Source: Hyphomicrobiales bacterium
GTDB lineage: Bacteria > Pseudomonadota > Alphaproteobacteria > Rhizobiales > Beijerinckiaceae
NCBI GenBank assembly: GCA_027484655.1
Contig: JAIXSM010000004.1
Coordinates: 17,183 to 81,182, forward strand
Length of the DNA: 64,000 bases
Direction of reading: 5' to 3'
Shown: positions 16,552 to 25,414 of the stretch, one piece after another
Numbering within the stretch: the first letter of the stretch is position 1
Layout: each line of letters begins with the position of its first letter
The notes under the pieces: generated by a model
What the model was told of the DNA's origin: nothing
The model's database searches: none
Seen by the model: only the letters and a program-made list of their open reading frames with translations
Program-made: the position numbers and the translations under genes

Positions 16552-16935
16552 ATGAAACGTTCCAAGATGTTGGCGGCCGCCGCCGTACTCGTGGTGCTTG
16601 GCGGGGCGGCCGTCGCCCAGCACAGCGGCCATGGCTCACATTCGGGACATGGCGCGCCCGCCAAGCCCGCCGCCAGCGGCAACGCGGTCGCAAAAGCGTT
16701 CCAGGATGTGAACGACAAGATGCACCGCGACATGAACATCCCCTTCACAGGCGACGCCGACGCGGACTTCGCGCGCGGCATGATCCCGCACCATCAGGGC
16801 GCCGTCGATATGGCGCGGATCGTCCTGCAACACGGCAAGGATCCGGAAATTCGCAAGCTCGCCGAAGAGGTCGTCAAGACCCAGGAGGCCGAGATCCGGA
16901 TGATGCGGGAATGGCTCGCGCGCCGCGGCAAATAA
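16552..16935 (+). CDS. DUF305-family exported protein
   Basis: A 127-residue periplasmic protein with a signal peptide (residues 1 to about 22, cut after AVAQ). A histidine-rich segment (HSGHGSHSGHG) precedes a four-helix ferritin-like DUF305 domain with the defining FARGMIPHHQGAVDMARI. DUF305 members such as CopM bind copper in the periplasm, and the His and Met residues here fit metal binding. The ribosome site GGAGA is well placed. No copper export genes are adjacent. Copper handling is a family-level inference. Confidence 0.85.
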   Translation: MKRSKMLAAAAVLVVLGGAAVAQHSGHGSHSGHGAPAKPAASGNAVAKAFQDVNDKMHRDMNIPFTGDADADFARGMIPHHQGAVDMARIVLQHGKDPEIRKLAEEVVKTQEAEIRMMREWLARRGK

Positions 16936-16960
16936 GAGGCGGCAAGTAAGAGGCGGCCAA
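16925..16960 (+). repeat. 14-bp tandem repeat across a stop codon
   Basis: GCGGCAAATAAGAG (16925-16938) is followed by GCGGCAAGTAAGAG (16939-16952) and a partial third unit. The unit contains the stop codon of the DUF305 gene. Unlike the Usp repeat at 13173, the 14-bp period puts later stops out of frame. Confidence 0.8.
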
Positions 16961-16973
16961 CGTCGCGCAGCGA

Positions 16974-18644
16974 TCAGCGCTGCGCGATCCAGCCCATGTC
17001 CACGAGCCAGCGCTGGAACGCCATGACGGCGCCGCGATCCGCGCAGCCCATGTACAGCCCTTTGCAGTGGTGGAGCAGGCGCAAGCGGCGGGCGTACACC
17101 GCATCCAGAGGCAGGCCAGCCGCCGCCACCGTTAGCGTGGCGAGGTGGGGCACCTCGAGCACCGGAGCGTCCGGCATCTGAACGCGCGGCGCAAACCCCA
17201 TGCCCTCAATGGCGTAGTAGGTCTTGAACGCCCGCGAGGCCGGATCGAGCTGCCACGCGGAGCCCTTGTCGGCGATTTCGGCGGCGTTCGCGAGGGGCAG
17301 GCGCGAGAGCGCGGGCTGGTGGTCGCCGTAGCTTACGAACAAGAACGGACGCTGAGGATGGGCGCGCGCGAGATCGGCGCGAAAGGCGTCGCGATCCCGC
17401 TTCGCCAGCACGATGCGCCAAAGGTACTCGTCCGTCTCCGGATCGGCGTTCCACCGCAGTTGCTCGCCGGGACGCACCGCCTCGGGCGCGAAGCGGAAGT
17501 TCCACGGCGAGTGCGGCGACATACTGGAGGCGACGATGAACTGCGGCCTGCGCCCGGGGCCTGCCCCGGCCCCGTCGATCACCTTGCGCACCTGATCGTA
17601 GTAGAACGCGTCGCGCTGGCGCTCATCAGGCGCCTTGTGGACCTTACGGTCGATCACCTGATCGAAGCCAATCGAGCGATAAAACCGCGCGGAGCCGGCG
17701 AATTCGGCGAGCGAGGGATAAATGATCGTGGTGTCGTAACCGCAGGCCTTCAGATACTGCGGCAGCGTGTGGCGCAAGCGCCCGGTCGTGAGTTGCGCCG
17801 CAAAGTTGCGCATGTTGCCGAACATGGCCGTGGACAGGCCGGTGAGCGCCGAGAAATCCGTGAGCCACGTGCCGCCGCCAAACGTCTCGACGCGCATGGC
17901 GTGGATGCGCCCGTCAAACGACTTGAAGAACGGTTTCGTCTCCTCAGGAAAGACAAGCTCCGGGTACACCCCGGGCGGCATCACGGACTCGTTGAGAAAC
18001 AGCACGATGTCCGGGGGCGTTGCCTCGGGCCTGCAGGTGATCGTCTCGACACTCTGCGCCAGCGAGGCTTGCGCGCTCATCTCGAGATACCCGCGCTCGC
18101 GCACAAGTTGAGGCACATCCCCCAACGACGCGATGAAGGCTGAAAAGATGTGGCGATTCTGGTCGAAGAAGGTAGCGCCCCGCTCGACGATAACGACGGC
18201 GGAGCCGCCAGCGGCGCAGAGCGCGACCAGAGCAACGGCGCCGGAGCGCAGGCGCCCCAGCGGATGCGGGGCCTCACGCAGCCAGAACACCGCCATGAGA
18301 ACGACAAGCCCGCCGACTCCCGCCAGCGCAACCAGCGCATACCCGGGGAACGTCTGCCAGAAGAAGTTAAGCTGTGCGAGGCTGAACAGGTAGAACAGCG
18401 CGTCATAGGCGTGGAGGTTCATCGCCACGATGCTGAATTTCAGCAGCGAGCACAGATAAACCGCTGCGAACACAAACGTAACGAACGCGAGCGAAAACCA
18501 TGGACGGCGGGAGAACGCGTACACCGCTCCCCAGCAGCCCAGGAAGAACGCTGCAACGAGCGCGCGCGGAAGGATCCCGCCCTCAACGGCGAACAGAAAC
18601 GCCAGCCAGACCGACATAGCGGCCGGAAGAGACCAACGCCGCAT
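16974..18644 (-). CDS. LTA synthase/OpgB-like sulfatase-fold membrane transferase
   Basis: A 556-residue inner-membrane protein: four or five N-terminal helices (residues about 8-155) and a large periplasmic alkaline-phosphatase-superfamily domain. Features of that domain are LFLNESVMPP (metal-binding Glu219), GGGTWLTDFSALTGLST (probable Thr259 nucleophile), SSMSPHSPW and SYGDHQPAL (Asp-His metal ligands). This is the layout of lipoteichoic acid synthases and of the phosphoglycerol transferases OpgB/MdoB that decorate periplasmic glucans in Gram-negative bacteria; the latter role is more likely here. The ATG at 18644 has GGAGCGCAA upstream. An upstream in-frame start would add 64 residues without family support. 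It is divergent from an alpha/beta hydrolase. Confidence 0.8.
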   Translation of the reverse strand: MRRWSLPAAMSVWLAFLFAVEGGILPRALVAAFFLGCWGAVYAFSRRPWFSLAFVTFVFAAVYLCSLLKFSIVAMNLHAYDALFYLFSLAQLNFFWQTFPGYALVALAGVGGLVVLMAVFWLREAPHPLGRLRSGAVALVALCAAGGSAVVIVERGATFFDQNRHIFSAFIASLGDVPQLVRERGYLEMSAQASLAQSVETITCRPEATPPDIVLFLNESVMPPGVYPELVFPEETKPFFKSFDGRIHAMRVETFGGGTWLTDFSALTGLSTAMFGNMRNFAAQLTTGRLRHTLPQYLKACGYDTTIIYPSLAEFAGSARFYRSIGFDQVIDRKVHKAPDERQRDAFYYDQVRKVIDGAGAGPGRRPQFIVASSMSPHSPWNFRFAPEAVRPGEQLRWNADPETDEYLWRIVLAKRDRDAFRADLARAHPQRPFLFVSYGDHQPALSRLPLANAAEIADKGSAWQLDPASRAFKTYYAIEGMGFAPRVQMPDAPVLEVPHLATLTVAAAGLPLDAVYARRLRLLHHCKGLYMGCADRGAVMAFQRWLVDMGWIAQR

Positions 18645-18856
18645 TTGCGCTCCAAGGCTCGTCACGTCTCCTCCCGGACAAGAACACGCTTCAAGCCAAC
18701 GCAACACCTTGAGCCCCGGGCTTCGGCGACATGACAGAACGATGACGGGACTATACCTTCCCACAAGAAACCGTAAAGGCCCGGTCGGGTTTCCGGACGG
18801 GCGCTGAATCTTTCTTTTCCCTGCTGCGCTGCACAAGAAAAACGGAGGAGACGACC

Positions 18857-19663
18857 ATGCCCTACAGTGTGCGAAACGGGCTGCGCATCCATTATGAAGT
18901 TCACGGCGACGGCCCGCCGATGATCCTCATTCACGCCAACCCTTTTGATCGGCGCCTCTGGATGTACCAGGTGGCCCGCTTTTCTCCCTTCTACCGTGTG
19001 ATCGCCGTGGACCTGCGCGGCTACGGCCTGTCCGACAAACCGGACGCGCCATTCACGCTGGCGGACATGAAGGACGACGTGCTGGGCGTACTCGCTGACG
19101 AGAGCGTCGAAAGGGCCATCTTCGCAGGGGTGAGCGTGGGCTCCGGCATCGCCATGCTCACCGCACTCGATCATCCTGAAATGGTGGATGCAGCCATTCT
19201 GGTGGGCGGTTCAAGCGCTGGTCCGCGCCAGCTCGACGGCATTATCGCCGGCTTCGAGCGCGAGGATCTCGCCACGTATCTTATGAGCCTCATGCGCGGA
19301 TACGTGGCCCCCGGATTCGCCGACACTGCCCTTGGCGGATGGCTGCTGCGGCTTTTCGTGGAGGATGCGGCCCGGCTCAATGCGCGCTGCATCGCGAACA
19401 TTTTCCGCGCGCGCGCGTCGTGCCGCATGACGGAGCGGCTTGGCGGCATGAAGCCGCCGATCCTCGTCATCAATGGCGCCTATGACGCATCGCTGCCGGC
19501 TGGCCGCGAGTCGGCATCGCTCATACCCGGCGGCGAACACGTGGTGATCCCGAACACAGGCCACGCCTGCTGCATCGAGGATCCCGCGGCGTTCGACAGC
19601 GCGATGATCCGCTTCCTGTCAGCGCGCGGATTGGCGCCCGCAGGCGCCTTGCGCTTCGCCTGA
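18857..19663 (+). CDS. Alpha/beta hydrolase fold protein
   Basis: A 268-residue hydrolase with no signal peptide. It shows LIHANPFDRRLWMYQ (oxyanion region), AVDLRGYGLSDKP, a nucleophile elbow GVSVGSG (Ser113 approximately) and a C-terminal NTGHACCIEDP supplying the histidine. The ribosome site GGAGGAG is strong. The sequence resembles 3-oxoadipate enol-lactonase-like and epoxide hydrolase-like members, but the substrate cannot be assigned. It converges on the cupin-fold gene at 19672 with an 8-bp gap. Confidence 0.85.
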   Translation: MPYSVRNGLRIHYEVHGDGPPMILIHANPFDRRLWMYQVARFSPFYRVIAVDLRGYGLSDKPDAPFTLADMKDDVLGVLADESVERAIFAGVSVGSGIAMLTALDHPEMVDAAILVGGSSAGPRQLDGIIAGFEREDLATYLMSLMRGYVAPGFADTALGGWLLRLFVEDAARLNARCIANIFRARASCRMTERLGGMKPPILVINGAYDASLPAGRESASLIPGGEHVVIPNTGHACCIEDPAAFDSAMIRFLSARGLAPAGALRFA

Positions 19664-19671
19664 CGCGGGCG

Positions 19672-20199
19672 TCAGGCCGCCTTGTCGACGATGGTGTCGC
19701 GAAACTTGCGGAACTTGTAGCGCGGCGCCACGTCGAGATCCGTACCGGTGATGCGGATGACCCAGCACTTCTCAGGATGCGCCGTGGAGTGGATCATTCC
19801 AGGGCCATAAGCGCGCGTTTTTCCGGCGCGAATGCCGTAATGCTCCGTCACCTCAAGAACCGCGGCCTCTTCGCTCTCGGGGTTCACGCGGCGGTACTCG
19901 GTCATCTCCGTCACGCCATCGATGTTGCCGTAAATCGCCCACGACTCCCCATGGCTGTGGGGCGTGCCGCGCTTGCCGCCGTCCTGCACGTGGGCGAGCA
20001 CGTAAAAATCCAGCTCGGCGTCATGATAAAGCTCGCGCTTTCCAGCAGGCGTGTCAGCGGAAAACGTCTGCGCGACGAACTGCGGATTGCGCATAAGCTC
20101 GCCGAGATTCCCTGAGATGGTCTCAAGCGCCTGGTCCAGCGGCTTCGCCTTCAACGCCGCGTTTGTATCCGAGCAGAACTGTTCGAGCGTATAGGCCAT
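19672..20199 (-). CDS. Cupin-fold protein, cysteine-dioxygenase-like
   Basis: A 175-residue cytosolic protein with a single small beta-barrel. HVQDGGKRGTPHSHGESWAI supplies two histidines and a glutamate of the first cupin motif, and GPGMIHSTAHPEKCWVIR supplies the second. The ATG at 20199 has GGGAGGATCG upstream; a start 7 codons earlier is possible. The spacing resembles the cysteine dioxygenase branch of cupins, but no specific function is recognised. It lies 55 bp downstream of fahA on the same strand and may be transcribed with it. Confidence 0.72.
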   Translation of the reverse strand: MAYTLEQFCSDTNAALKAKPLDQALETISGNLGELMRNPQFVAQTFSADTPAGKRELYHDAELDFYVLAHVQDGGKRGTPHSHGESWAIYGNIDGVTEMTEYRRVNPESEEAAVLEVTEHYGIRAGKTRAYGPGMIHSTAHPEKCWVIRITGTDLDVAPRYKFRKFRDTIVDKAA

Positions 20200-20254
20200 A
20201 CGATCCTCCCTTTTCGTCAAGACTAACGCCCGCAGCGACCGCCGCGCAAGGCGC

Positions 20255-21523
20255 TCACGCGGCGGGCGTGATCTCGCCAGTCACCTCGCCAAGGCCGATC
20301 CGGTAACCATCGCCCTGGCAAAAGCCGCGGATCGTCACTCTGTCGCCATCCTCCAGGAACGTGCGCGTCGATCCATCAGCCAGCCTGATCGGCTCCTTGC
20401 CGCCCCAGCTCAACTCGAGCAACGAGCCGTAGGAACCTTTGTCAGGGCCGGAAATCGTGCCCGAGCCGATGAGATCGCCCACGCGCATGGCGCATCCCGA
20501 CGAGGCGTGATGAGCGATCTGTTGGGCTGTCGACCAGTACATGCCGCGGAAGTTCGAGCGGCTGATGATCGTCGGCGCGCCGCCGCCCGGGATCAATTCA
20601 ACTTCGAGCGAGATGTCGAAGTTATGGGCCCCGGCCTGCTTCAGATAGTCGAGGGGAGCGGGCTCCTGCCGCGGCCCTTCCACCCGGAAGGGCTCAAGCG
20701 CCTCTGCGGTGACGACCCACGCGCCGATGCTTGTGGCGAAAGCCTTTCCCTGGAACGGCCCTAGCGGCACATACTCCCACTGCTGGATGTCGCGCGCGCT
20801 CCAGTCGTTGAGCAGCGTAAACCCGAAAATAGCGCCCTGCGCCTGCTCTACTGTGAGCGTGGATCCCAGCGCCGTGTTCACGCCAACAACCGCGCCCATC
20901 TCAAGCTCAATATCGAGCCGACGGGACGGCGCATGGATGGGAGCGGGGAAGTCCGGGCCCTTGATCTGCCCCTTGGGACGACGAACCGGCGTTCCGCTCA
21001 CCACCACAGTGCTCGCGCGACCGTTGTAGCCAATGGGGATCCACAGCCAGTTCTCATTGAGCGCAGCGTCCTTGCCGCGAAACATCGTGCCCACGTTGGT
21101 GGCGTGCTCGCGTGACGAATAAAAATCCGTGTAGCCGGAAACAGCGACAGGCAGATGCATCCGCGCGCTGCTCATGGGCACGAGCGCGCGCTTGCGCAAT
21201 ACGGCGTCGTCGCGCAGTTTCGGATTGTCATGGCGCAAGAGCTGGCTGATGTGCTTGCGCACGATGGACCAGGAGTAACCGCCGGACGCCATCAGCGCAT
21301 TGAGGGAAGACTGACGAAAAACCGTCTGCGCCGCCATGCGCGGCATCAGTCCGCACTCTTCAATCACCGCGAGGTCCAGCACGTAATCGCCGATAGCGAC
21401 GCCCACGCGCGGCCGTGAATCGCTCGCGGTGGAAAACACGCCGTAGGGCAGGTTCTGGATCGGGAACCCACTGTCGGACGCGCCTTCAACGAACGAACGC
21501 AGGGACGGATCATTGGGGTGCAT
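20255..21523 (-). CDS. fahA: Fumarylacetoacetase
   Basis: A 422-residue cytosolic hydrolase, the last enzyme of tyrosine/homogentisate breakdown, cutting fumarylacetoacetate to fumarate and acetoacetate. The N-terminal SH3-like domain (residues about 1-120) begins SGFPIQNLPYGVFSTAS. In the catalytic domain, YTDFYSSREHATNVGTMFRG holds a metal-binding Asp and the catalytic His, RRLDIELEMGAVVG holds the two metal-binding Glu, and LLNDWSARDIQQWEYVPLG holds another metal-binding Asp. Length fits the family. Homogentisate dioxygenase (hmgA) and maleylacetoacetate isomerase are not in view. Confidence 0.95.
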   Translation of the reverse strand: MHPNDPSLRSFVEGASDSGFPIQNLPYGVFSTASDSRPRVGVAIGDYVLDLAVIEECGLMPRMAAQTVFRQSSLNALMASGGYSWSIVRKHISQLLRHDNPKLRDDAVLRKRALVPMSSARMHLPVAVSGYTDFYSSREHATNVGTMFRGKDAALNENWLWIPIGYNGRASTVVVSGTPVRRPKGQIKGPDFPAPIHAPSRRLDIELEMGAVVGVNTALGSTLTVEQAQGAIFGFTLLNDWSARDIQQWEYVPLGPFQGKAFATSIGAWVVTAEALEPFRVEGPRQEPAPLDYLKQAGAHNFDISLEVELIPGGGAPTIISRSNFRGMYWSTAQQIAHHASSGCAMRVGDLIGSGTISGPDKGSYGSLLELSWGGKEPIRLADGSTRTFLEDGDRVTIRGFCQGDGYRIGLGEVTGEITPAA

Positions 21524-21684
21524 CGGCGCTCCTCTCCAGCAGTCTTTTGTCTCGTTAGCCCTTCGCTTCTAGCAGAGGCCGCACGCGGCGGAAACCTTGC
21601 GAAAGCGCGTCGCCCGTTGTTCACGCCCCGCCCACAAGGATGCCAACGCCGGCGCAGAACGTCGCCAGCTCGCATCGGAGAAAC

Positions 21685-21720
21685 AAAAGCGCCCCGACGC
21701 GGCACGGCGTCGAGGCGCTT
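21685..21720 (-). terminator. Rho-independent terminator of the TctC-like gene at 21740
   Basis: On the minus strand a 14-bp stem with one mismatch (AAGCGCCTCGACGC against the arm at 21687-21700) is followed by TTTTGTTT. It starts 20 bp after the TctC-like stop and separates that gene from fahA. Confidence 0.88.
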
Positions 21721-21739
21721 AAGGGGAATGAGATCTCGC

Positions 21740-22762
21740 TTAGTTGATATTGACGAGCGCGCGCGCGCGTTTCACCGCGGCTTCTGGCGCGTTGTAAATT
21801 TGCTTCAGCTCCTTCTCGACCTCGTCGGCGGTCATCGGATCGACCGGAAGGCGCATCTTGTCGGCGTCAGCGGCAAAGGCGGCGTCGGCGGCCGCATCGT
21901 TGAACGCCTTGCGCAACACCGCGAGGATTTCCCCGGGAACCTGCCGCGACGTGATGTAGGGACGGCCGATCTCGCCTGCGCCGTTGATGACGTCGAGCGT
22001 GGCGCGGTCGTCATCGCTTTTGAGAAGATCACGTGCGTAAGGCACGTTCTTGGGCGCGTCCCTCGGCAACTTCTCGGAGAACGTGATCACCGTGTTGATC
22101 TTGTTGCCGCGCACCCAATCCTCGGAGATCGACGACCAGGAGCCGCAGTCCCCGTCAAGTTCGCCACGCTCGATCGCGATGCGGATGTCCGCCGACCCCT
22201 TGAAGCCGGTGATGATCTTCATATCCATGCCGAAGAGCCCTTCCAGCGTGCGGAAGTTCACCCAGCTCGCCACGCCCGGAGCAGGAACCCCGAAAATGTG
22301 GCCTTTGCGCGCACGGAACTCATCAAACGTCTTGATGCCCTTCTCAGCCCAGATGTAGCAAACGCGCTGGTCGCGCGCGAGGTTGCCGATCCACCCGTAG
22401 TTGAGGAAGTTAACGTTCCCCATCTTTTGCGGCTCGAGAATAGCCTGCGTGATGATCCCGGGATTGAAAGCGACGATCGCGGTGCCATCCTTGGGCGCGG
22501 GACCATCAAGCCAGCGCACCGCCGTCAGCGAGCCTGCGCCCGGCATGTTCTCTACAACGACTGTGGGCTTGCCGGGCAGATGCGCGCCGTAGTGGCGCGC
22601 CAGAACGCGCGCGTAGGAATCATAACCGCCACCCGGCCCGAAACCGACGACGATGCGGATCGTCTTGCCCTCGAACGAGACCTTTTGAGCGGCGGCGGGC
22701 CCCGCTGCGAGAGCGAATGCGGCGGCGAGCGTCACGGCCGTAGCGCGGGTGCTGAAAACCAT
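21740..22762 (-). CDS. TctC-like periplasmic substrate-binding protein
   Basis: A 340-residue exported binding protein. The ATG at 22762 opens a signal peptide (MVFSTRATAVTLAAAFALAA, cut after AAAQ) and is preceded by AGGGGACGG; longer in-frame starts lack a signal. The mature protein reads GKTIRIVVGFGPGGGYDSYA and VVENMPGAGSLTAVRWLDG, placing it with the other TctC-like paralogues of this window. It is the third gene of a unit with a cupin and an arylmalonate-decarboxylase-like enzyme, so its ligand may be that enzyme's substrate (inference). No TctA/TctB nearby. Confidence 0.87.
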   Translation of the reverse strand: MVFSTRATAVTLAAAFALAAGPAAAQKVSFEGKTIRIVVGFGPGGGYDSYARVLARHYGAHLPGKPTVVVENMPGAGSLTAVRWLDGPAPKDGTAIVAFNPGIITQAILEPQKMGNVNFLNYGWIGNLARDQRVCYIWAEKGIKTFDEFRARKGHIFGVPAPGVASWVNFRTLEGLFGMDMKIITGFKGSADIRIAIERGELDGDCGSWSSISEDWVRGNKINTVITFSEKLPRDAPKNVPYARDLLKSDDDRATLDVINGAGEIGRPYITSRQVPGEILAVLRKAFNDAAADAAFAADADKMRLPVDPMTADEVEKELKQIYNAPEAAVKRARALVNIN

Positions 22763-22871
22763 CTGTCCGTCCCCTGGTGAAAAACAGGCGGCCCGGAGCC
22801 GCTCTTGTGGATGGCGAACATAGAAGAGCCGCCGCCCCGGTTCAAGCCTGCGCGGGAAAGCTCGCCGTGGC

Positions 22872-23591
22872 TCAATGCTCCCGAAACAGCCTGCCGTAGC
22901 CCTCCACCCTGTCCTTGACGCCAGCGAGCCGCATTCCCTCCCAGACAATGGCCTGCAACGCAGTGACCACGCTGACGCCGAACTCCTGCTCAAGAGGCTC
23001 AATCGCCTCAATGGTCGCCCAGTGGGGACAGCCGAAGATAAGCGTGTCGATATCAGGCTGCTCCTGCATCAATTCGCGCCCGAGCCTGAGCGCTGTCTCA
23101 GGAGGAATGCGATTGTACTCCTGCAGCCGCGCATGGGCGTGCTTGCGTCCGAGCAACTCCATTCCCGGGACCAGTGAGCCGCTGGCTGAATCGCCGATCT
23201 TTCTGGGCGCGGCAGGGTTAATGGTCCCCACCTTGCGCGCGCCGACAGCCTTGAGCGCGCGCTTCTGCGCCATGGAGCTGGAGCTGACCGGAACGCCGTA
23301 CTTTTGCGTCATCTCCTCCAGCGCGCGCTCCAGCGAGTCCACGCCACGGGCTATGTTGGTGGGCGCCCCACCCATAATGATGACATCAGCGCCGGCGGTC
23401 TTGAAGGAGTCGACAGCGCGCATTCCCTGCTCGTGAATGCTTTCAAGCTGGTCCTGCGTGTGATCGGTGATCTGAAGCGTCAGCATCGAGAGCAGCACGC
23501 CTTCAGGAACCATGCGATAAAAGTACATCGGCAGCAGTTCAGTTACGAACGCGACTGAAGAATAGCCCACGCGGGCGCGCACGTGCGTCAT
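22872..23591 (-). CDS. Asp/Glu racemase superfamily protein, arylmalonate decarboxylase-like
   Basis: A 239-residue cytosolic enzyme of the Asp/Glu racemase-maleate isomerase-arylmalonate decarboxylase group. Racemases and maleate isomerases need two cysteines. Here the second is present as Cys188 (LIFGCPHWATIEAI), but the first position reads IIMGGAPTN, with Gly74 in place of cysteine. That Gly74/Cys188 pattern, with the same residue numbers as I recall them for the Bordetella arylmalonate decarboxylase, and the shared C-terminal GYGRLF ending favour a cofactor-free decarboxylase of a malonate derivative over racemase activity. It follows a cupin gene by 14 bp and precedes a TctC-like gene. 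Activity and substrate are inference. Confidence 0.78.
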   Translation of the reverse strand: MTHVRARVGYSSVAFVTELLPMYFYRMVPEGVLLSMLTLQITDHTQDQLESIHEQGMRAVDSFKTAGADVIIMGGAPTNIARGVDSLERALEEMTQKYGVPVSSSSMAQKRALKAVGARKVGTINPAAPRKIGDSASGSLVPGMELLGRKHAHARLQEYNRIPPETALRLGRELMQEQPDIDTLIFGCPHWATIEAIEPLEQEFGVSVVTALQAIVWEGMRLAGVKDRVEGYGRLFREH

Positions 23592-23605
23592 CGTTCAGCT
23601 CCCGA

Positions 23606-24121
23606 TCACTCGTAAAATGCGCCCGGCCGGAATCGCACAGGCTTCTCGCGATTGTTCTCCGGCGCGTGAGGGTCGATCTGCTGCCCGTGGGCGCCCAGAC
23701 GCACGTCGCGATCCTCACCACCCTTTGTGATGGATTCAATTCGCAAAACCACAAGCGGCTCGTCGCCGGCGTTCTCAAAACAATAGTAACAGCCGGCTGG
23801 CAACATGATGCCTTCGTTTCGCACCAGTTCCCGCTCCTCGCCACGCGGGCCGTAGTAACGAGCACGTCCCTGCAGAATGATGAAACTATGATCCTGCCCG
23901 TGATGGGCATGCAGGGCGTTCTCGCCCCCGCCCACTGCGTAGCACCTGATTTTCAGTTGAAGGTTGCCTGTGTCAGCCAACACGCGCCGGTGGCTGCCCT
24001 CGTCCATCAGTTCTATCCGGAGCTTGAAAAACTCCGGCGGAGGGCTCATCGAGAAATCGACCTCCGGGCGCCCATCTGCAGGATCCGCCATACGACCGCG
24101 CGCCGAAACGCTCTGTGCCAT
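23606..24121 (-). CDS. Cupin-domain protein
   Basis: A 171-residue single-cupin protein, no signal peptide. Motif 1 reads LHAHHGQDHSFIILQGRARY, with histidines arranged to hold a metal. Motif 2 (LPAGCYYCFENAGDEPLVVLR) lacks the usual histidine. It is the first gene of the unit cupin, arylmalonate-decarboxylase-like, TctC-like, separated from the second by 14 bp. It may be an isomerase, a dioxygenase or a sensing protein for the same compound; no catalytic function can be assigned. Confidence 0.78.
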   Translation of the reverse strand: MAQSVSARGRMADPADGRPEVDFSMSPPPEFFKLRIELMDEGSHRRVLADTGNLQLKIRCYAVGGGENALHAHHGQDHSFIILQGRARYYGPRGEERELVRNEGIMLPAGCYYCFENAGDEPLVVLRIESITKGGEDRDVRLGAHGQQIDPHAPENNREKPVRFRPGAFYE

Positions 24122-24240
24122 GCCTCGCCTCCCAAGGTTCGAGACTATTTTCTTCCGACTTTAGGGAGAGCGTAGACACAAATCCTGATCGCGGCAATAC
24201 GCCGGAATGCGCGCGCCATGGCGTGACGCGCGCCGCAAGA

Positions 24241-25143
24241 TCAGAAGCCGACGGCGAGTTTCACACGAAACTTGGCGCGCTCGAAGTTGTCGAGATCCAG
24301 CGCGTTGGACACGCCCCGGGCTTTGCCTGCGATTTGCGGCAACGCGACGAGATTGAGCGTGACGTTGGCCGCCGGCTTGAACGCGATCGTCGGGCCAAAG
24401 AACAGGGCCTGCCCCTCAAGCCGGCCGAAGAACGCCTCCGACCATGACTGCTCCCAGCGAGCCTCGGCGCCAATCCAAAACTTGTCCTCGACGAATGCAT
24501 AAGCGACCGCTGTTGAGAGACTGCTCTCGGAGGCTGTGGACCATGAGCGATCCAGCGGGTCGCGCCCCCGCGAAACGCCGAATGTCGCGTTCATGCCCCA
24601 AAACCAGCGATCGGCGATGGGGGCGTCGATCTGCGCCTTGAACTCCGCGCCATAAGCCGGCGCGACGCGCCCGGAGAAGCCATCCATGCGGGACCACCGC
24701 GGCTCAACAGCGAGGGTCAAGGCGAAAGGATTGGCGAGACTGCGCTCGATCAGGCGGTGACGCACTTCTATCGACATTCCGTCGAAGTTATAGCCGGACC
24801 GGTCAGCGAAATCGCCGTTGCCGCGAAGGCTTGAGCCCGCGCCGAAGAGAGAGGCCGCGTAAGACCAGTTATCGGCGAACGTGCGCGAGAACTCGAGCTT
24901 CTGCGCAAGCCCGCGGTAGCGCCCGTCGCGCGTGCCAACCGCCCCGTCGCTTTCAAGCGCGACGCCCTTGTCGCCGGGCTTGCCCACATCCGTCGCCGAC
25001 GTGAAGCCGAAGATATCCTCTCCGGGAACTTCCATTATCTCGGCCGCAGGGGCGGGCGCACCGGGGCGCGCTCTGAGATCAGCAGCGTAGGCGCTGGAAA
25101 TGCAGACACACCCGGCAGCAAGAAAAGCAACAGCGCGGCTCAT
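24241..25143 (-). CDS. Outer-membrane beta-barrel protein
   Basis: A 300-residue exported protein. The ATG at 25143 has GGAGGGG upstream and starts a signal peptide (MSRAVAFLAAGCVCISSAYA, cut before ADLRA). The ADLRARPGAPAP opening is typical of rhizobial outer-membrane proteins. Alternating hydrophobic strands and a C-terminal VKLAVGF ending in Phe fit a beta-barrel recognised by the BAM complex. I do not recognise a specific family beyond that. The gene is alone, with 270 bp of non-coding sequence before the divergent MFS gene. Confidence 0.7.
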   Translation of the reverse strand: MSRAVAFLAAGCVCISSAYAADLRARPGAPAPAAEIMEVPGEDIFGFTSATDVGKPGDKGVALESDGAVGTRDGRYRGLAQKLEFSRTFADNWSYAASLFGAGSSLRGNGDFADRSGYNFDGMSIEVRHRLIERSLANPFALTLAVEPRWSRMDGFSGRVAPAYGAEFKAQIDAPIADRWFWGMNATFGVSRGRDPLDRSWSTASESSLSTAVAYAFVEDKFWIGAEARWEQSWSEAFFGRLEGQALFFGPTIAFKPAANVTLNLVALPQIAGKARGVSNALDLDNFERAKFRVKLAVGF

Positions 25144-25414
25144 AGCGGCCCCTCCAATCTTCGAGCAGGCCCGGCATTCAACCGCAGCCCCCAATCTGCG
25201 CTTTTTTGCATAGCTGACGCTCACGATCAACGCGCCGGCTGCTTTTTCCACGCTCGGCATGGCGGATGCGGGCGAAACAATTTCCCACGGCGCCGCGCTC
25301 ATGTATCCTGCGACGAAGCAATTATCATTGGCGTTGTGCGTGCGTTGCGGCGCAAGAAACCGGTCAAGACGGCCATGAGCCGCTTGCACCGAAACAACAG
25401 GAGGAAACCGCCCG

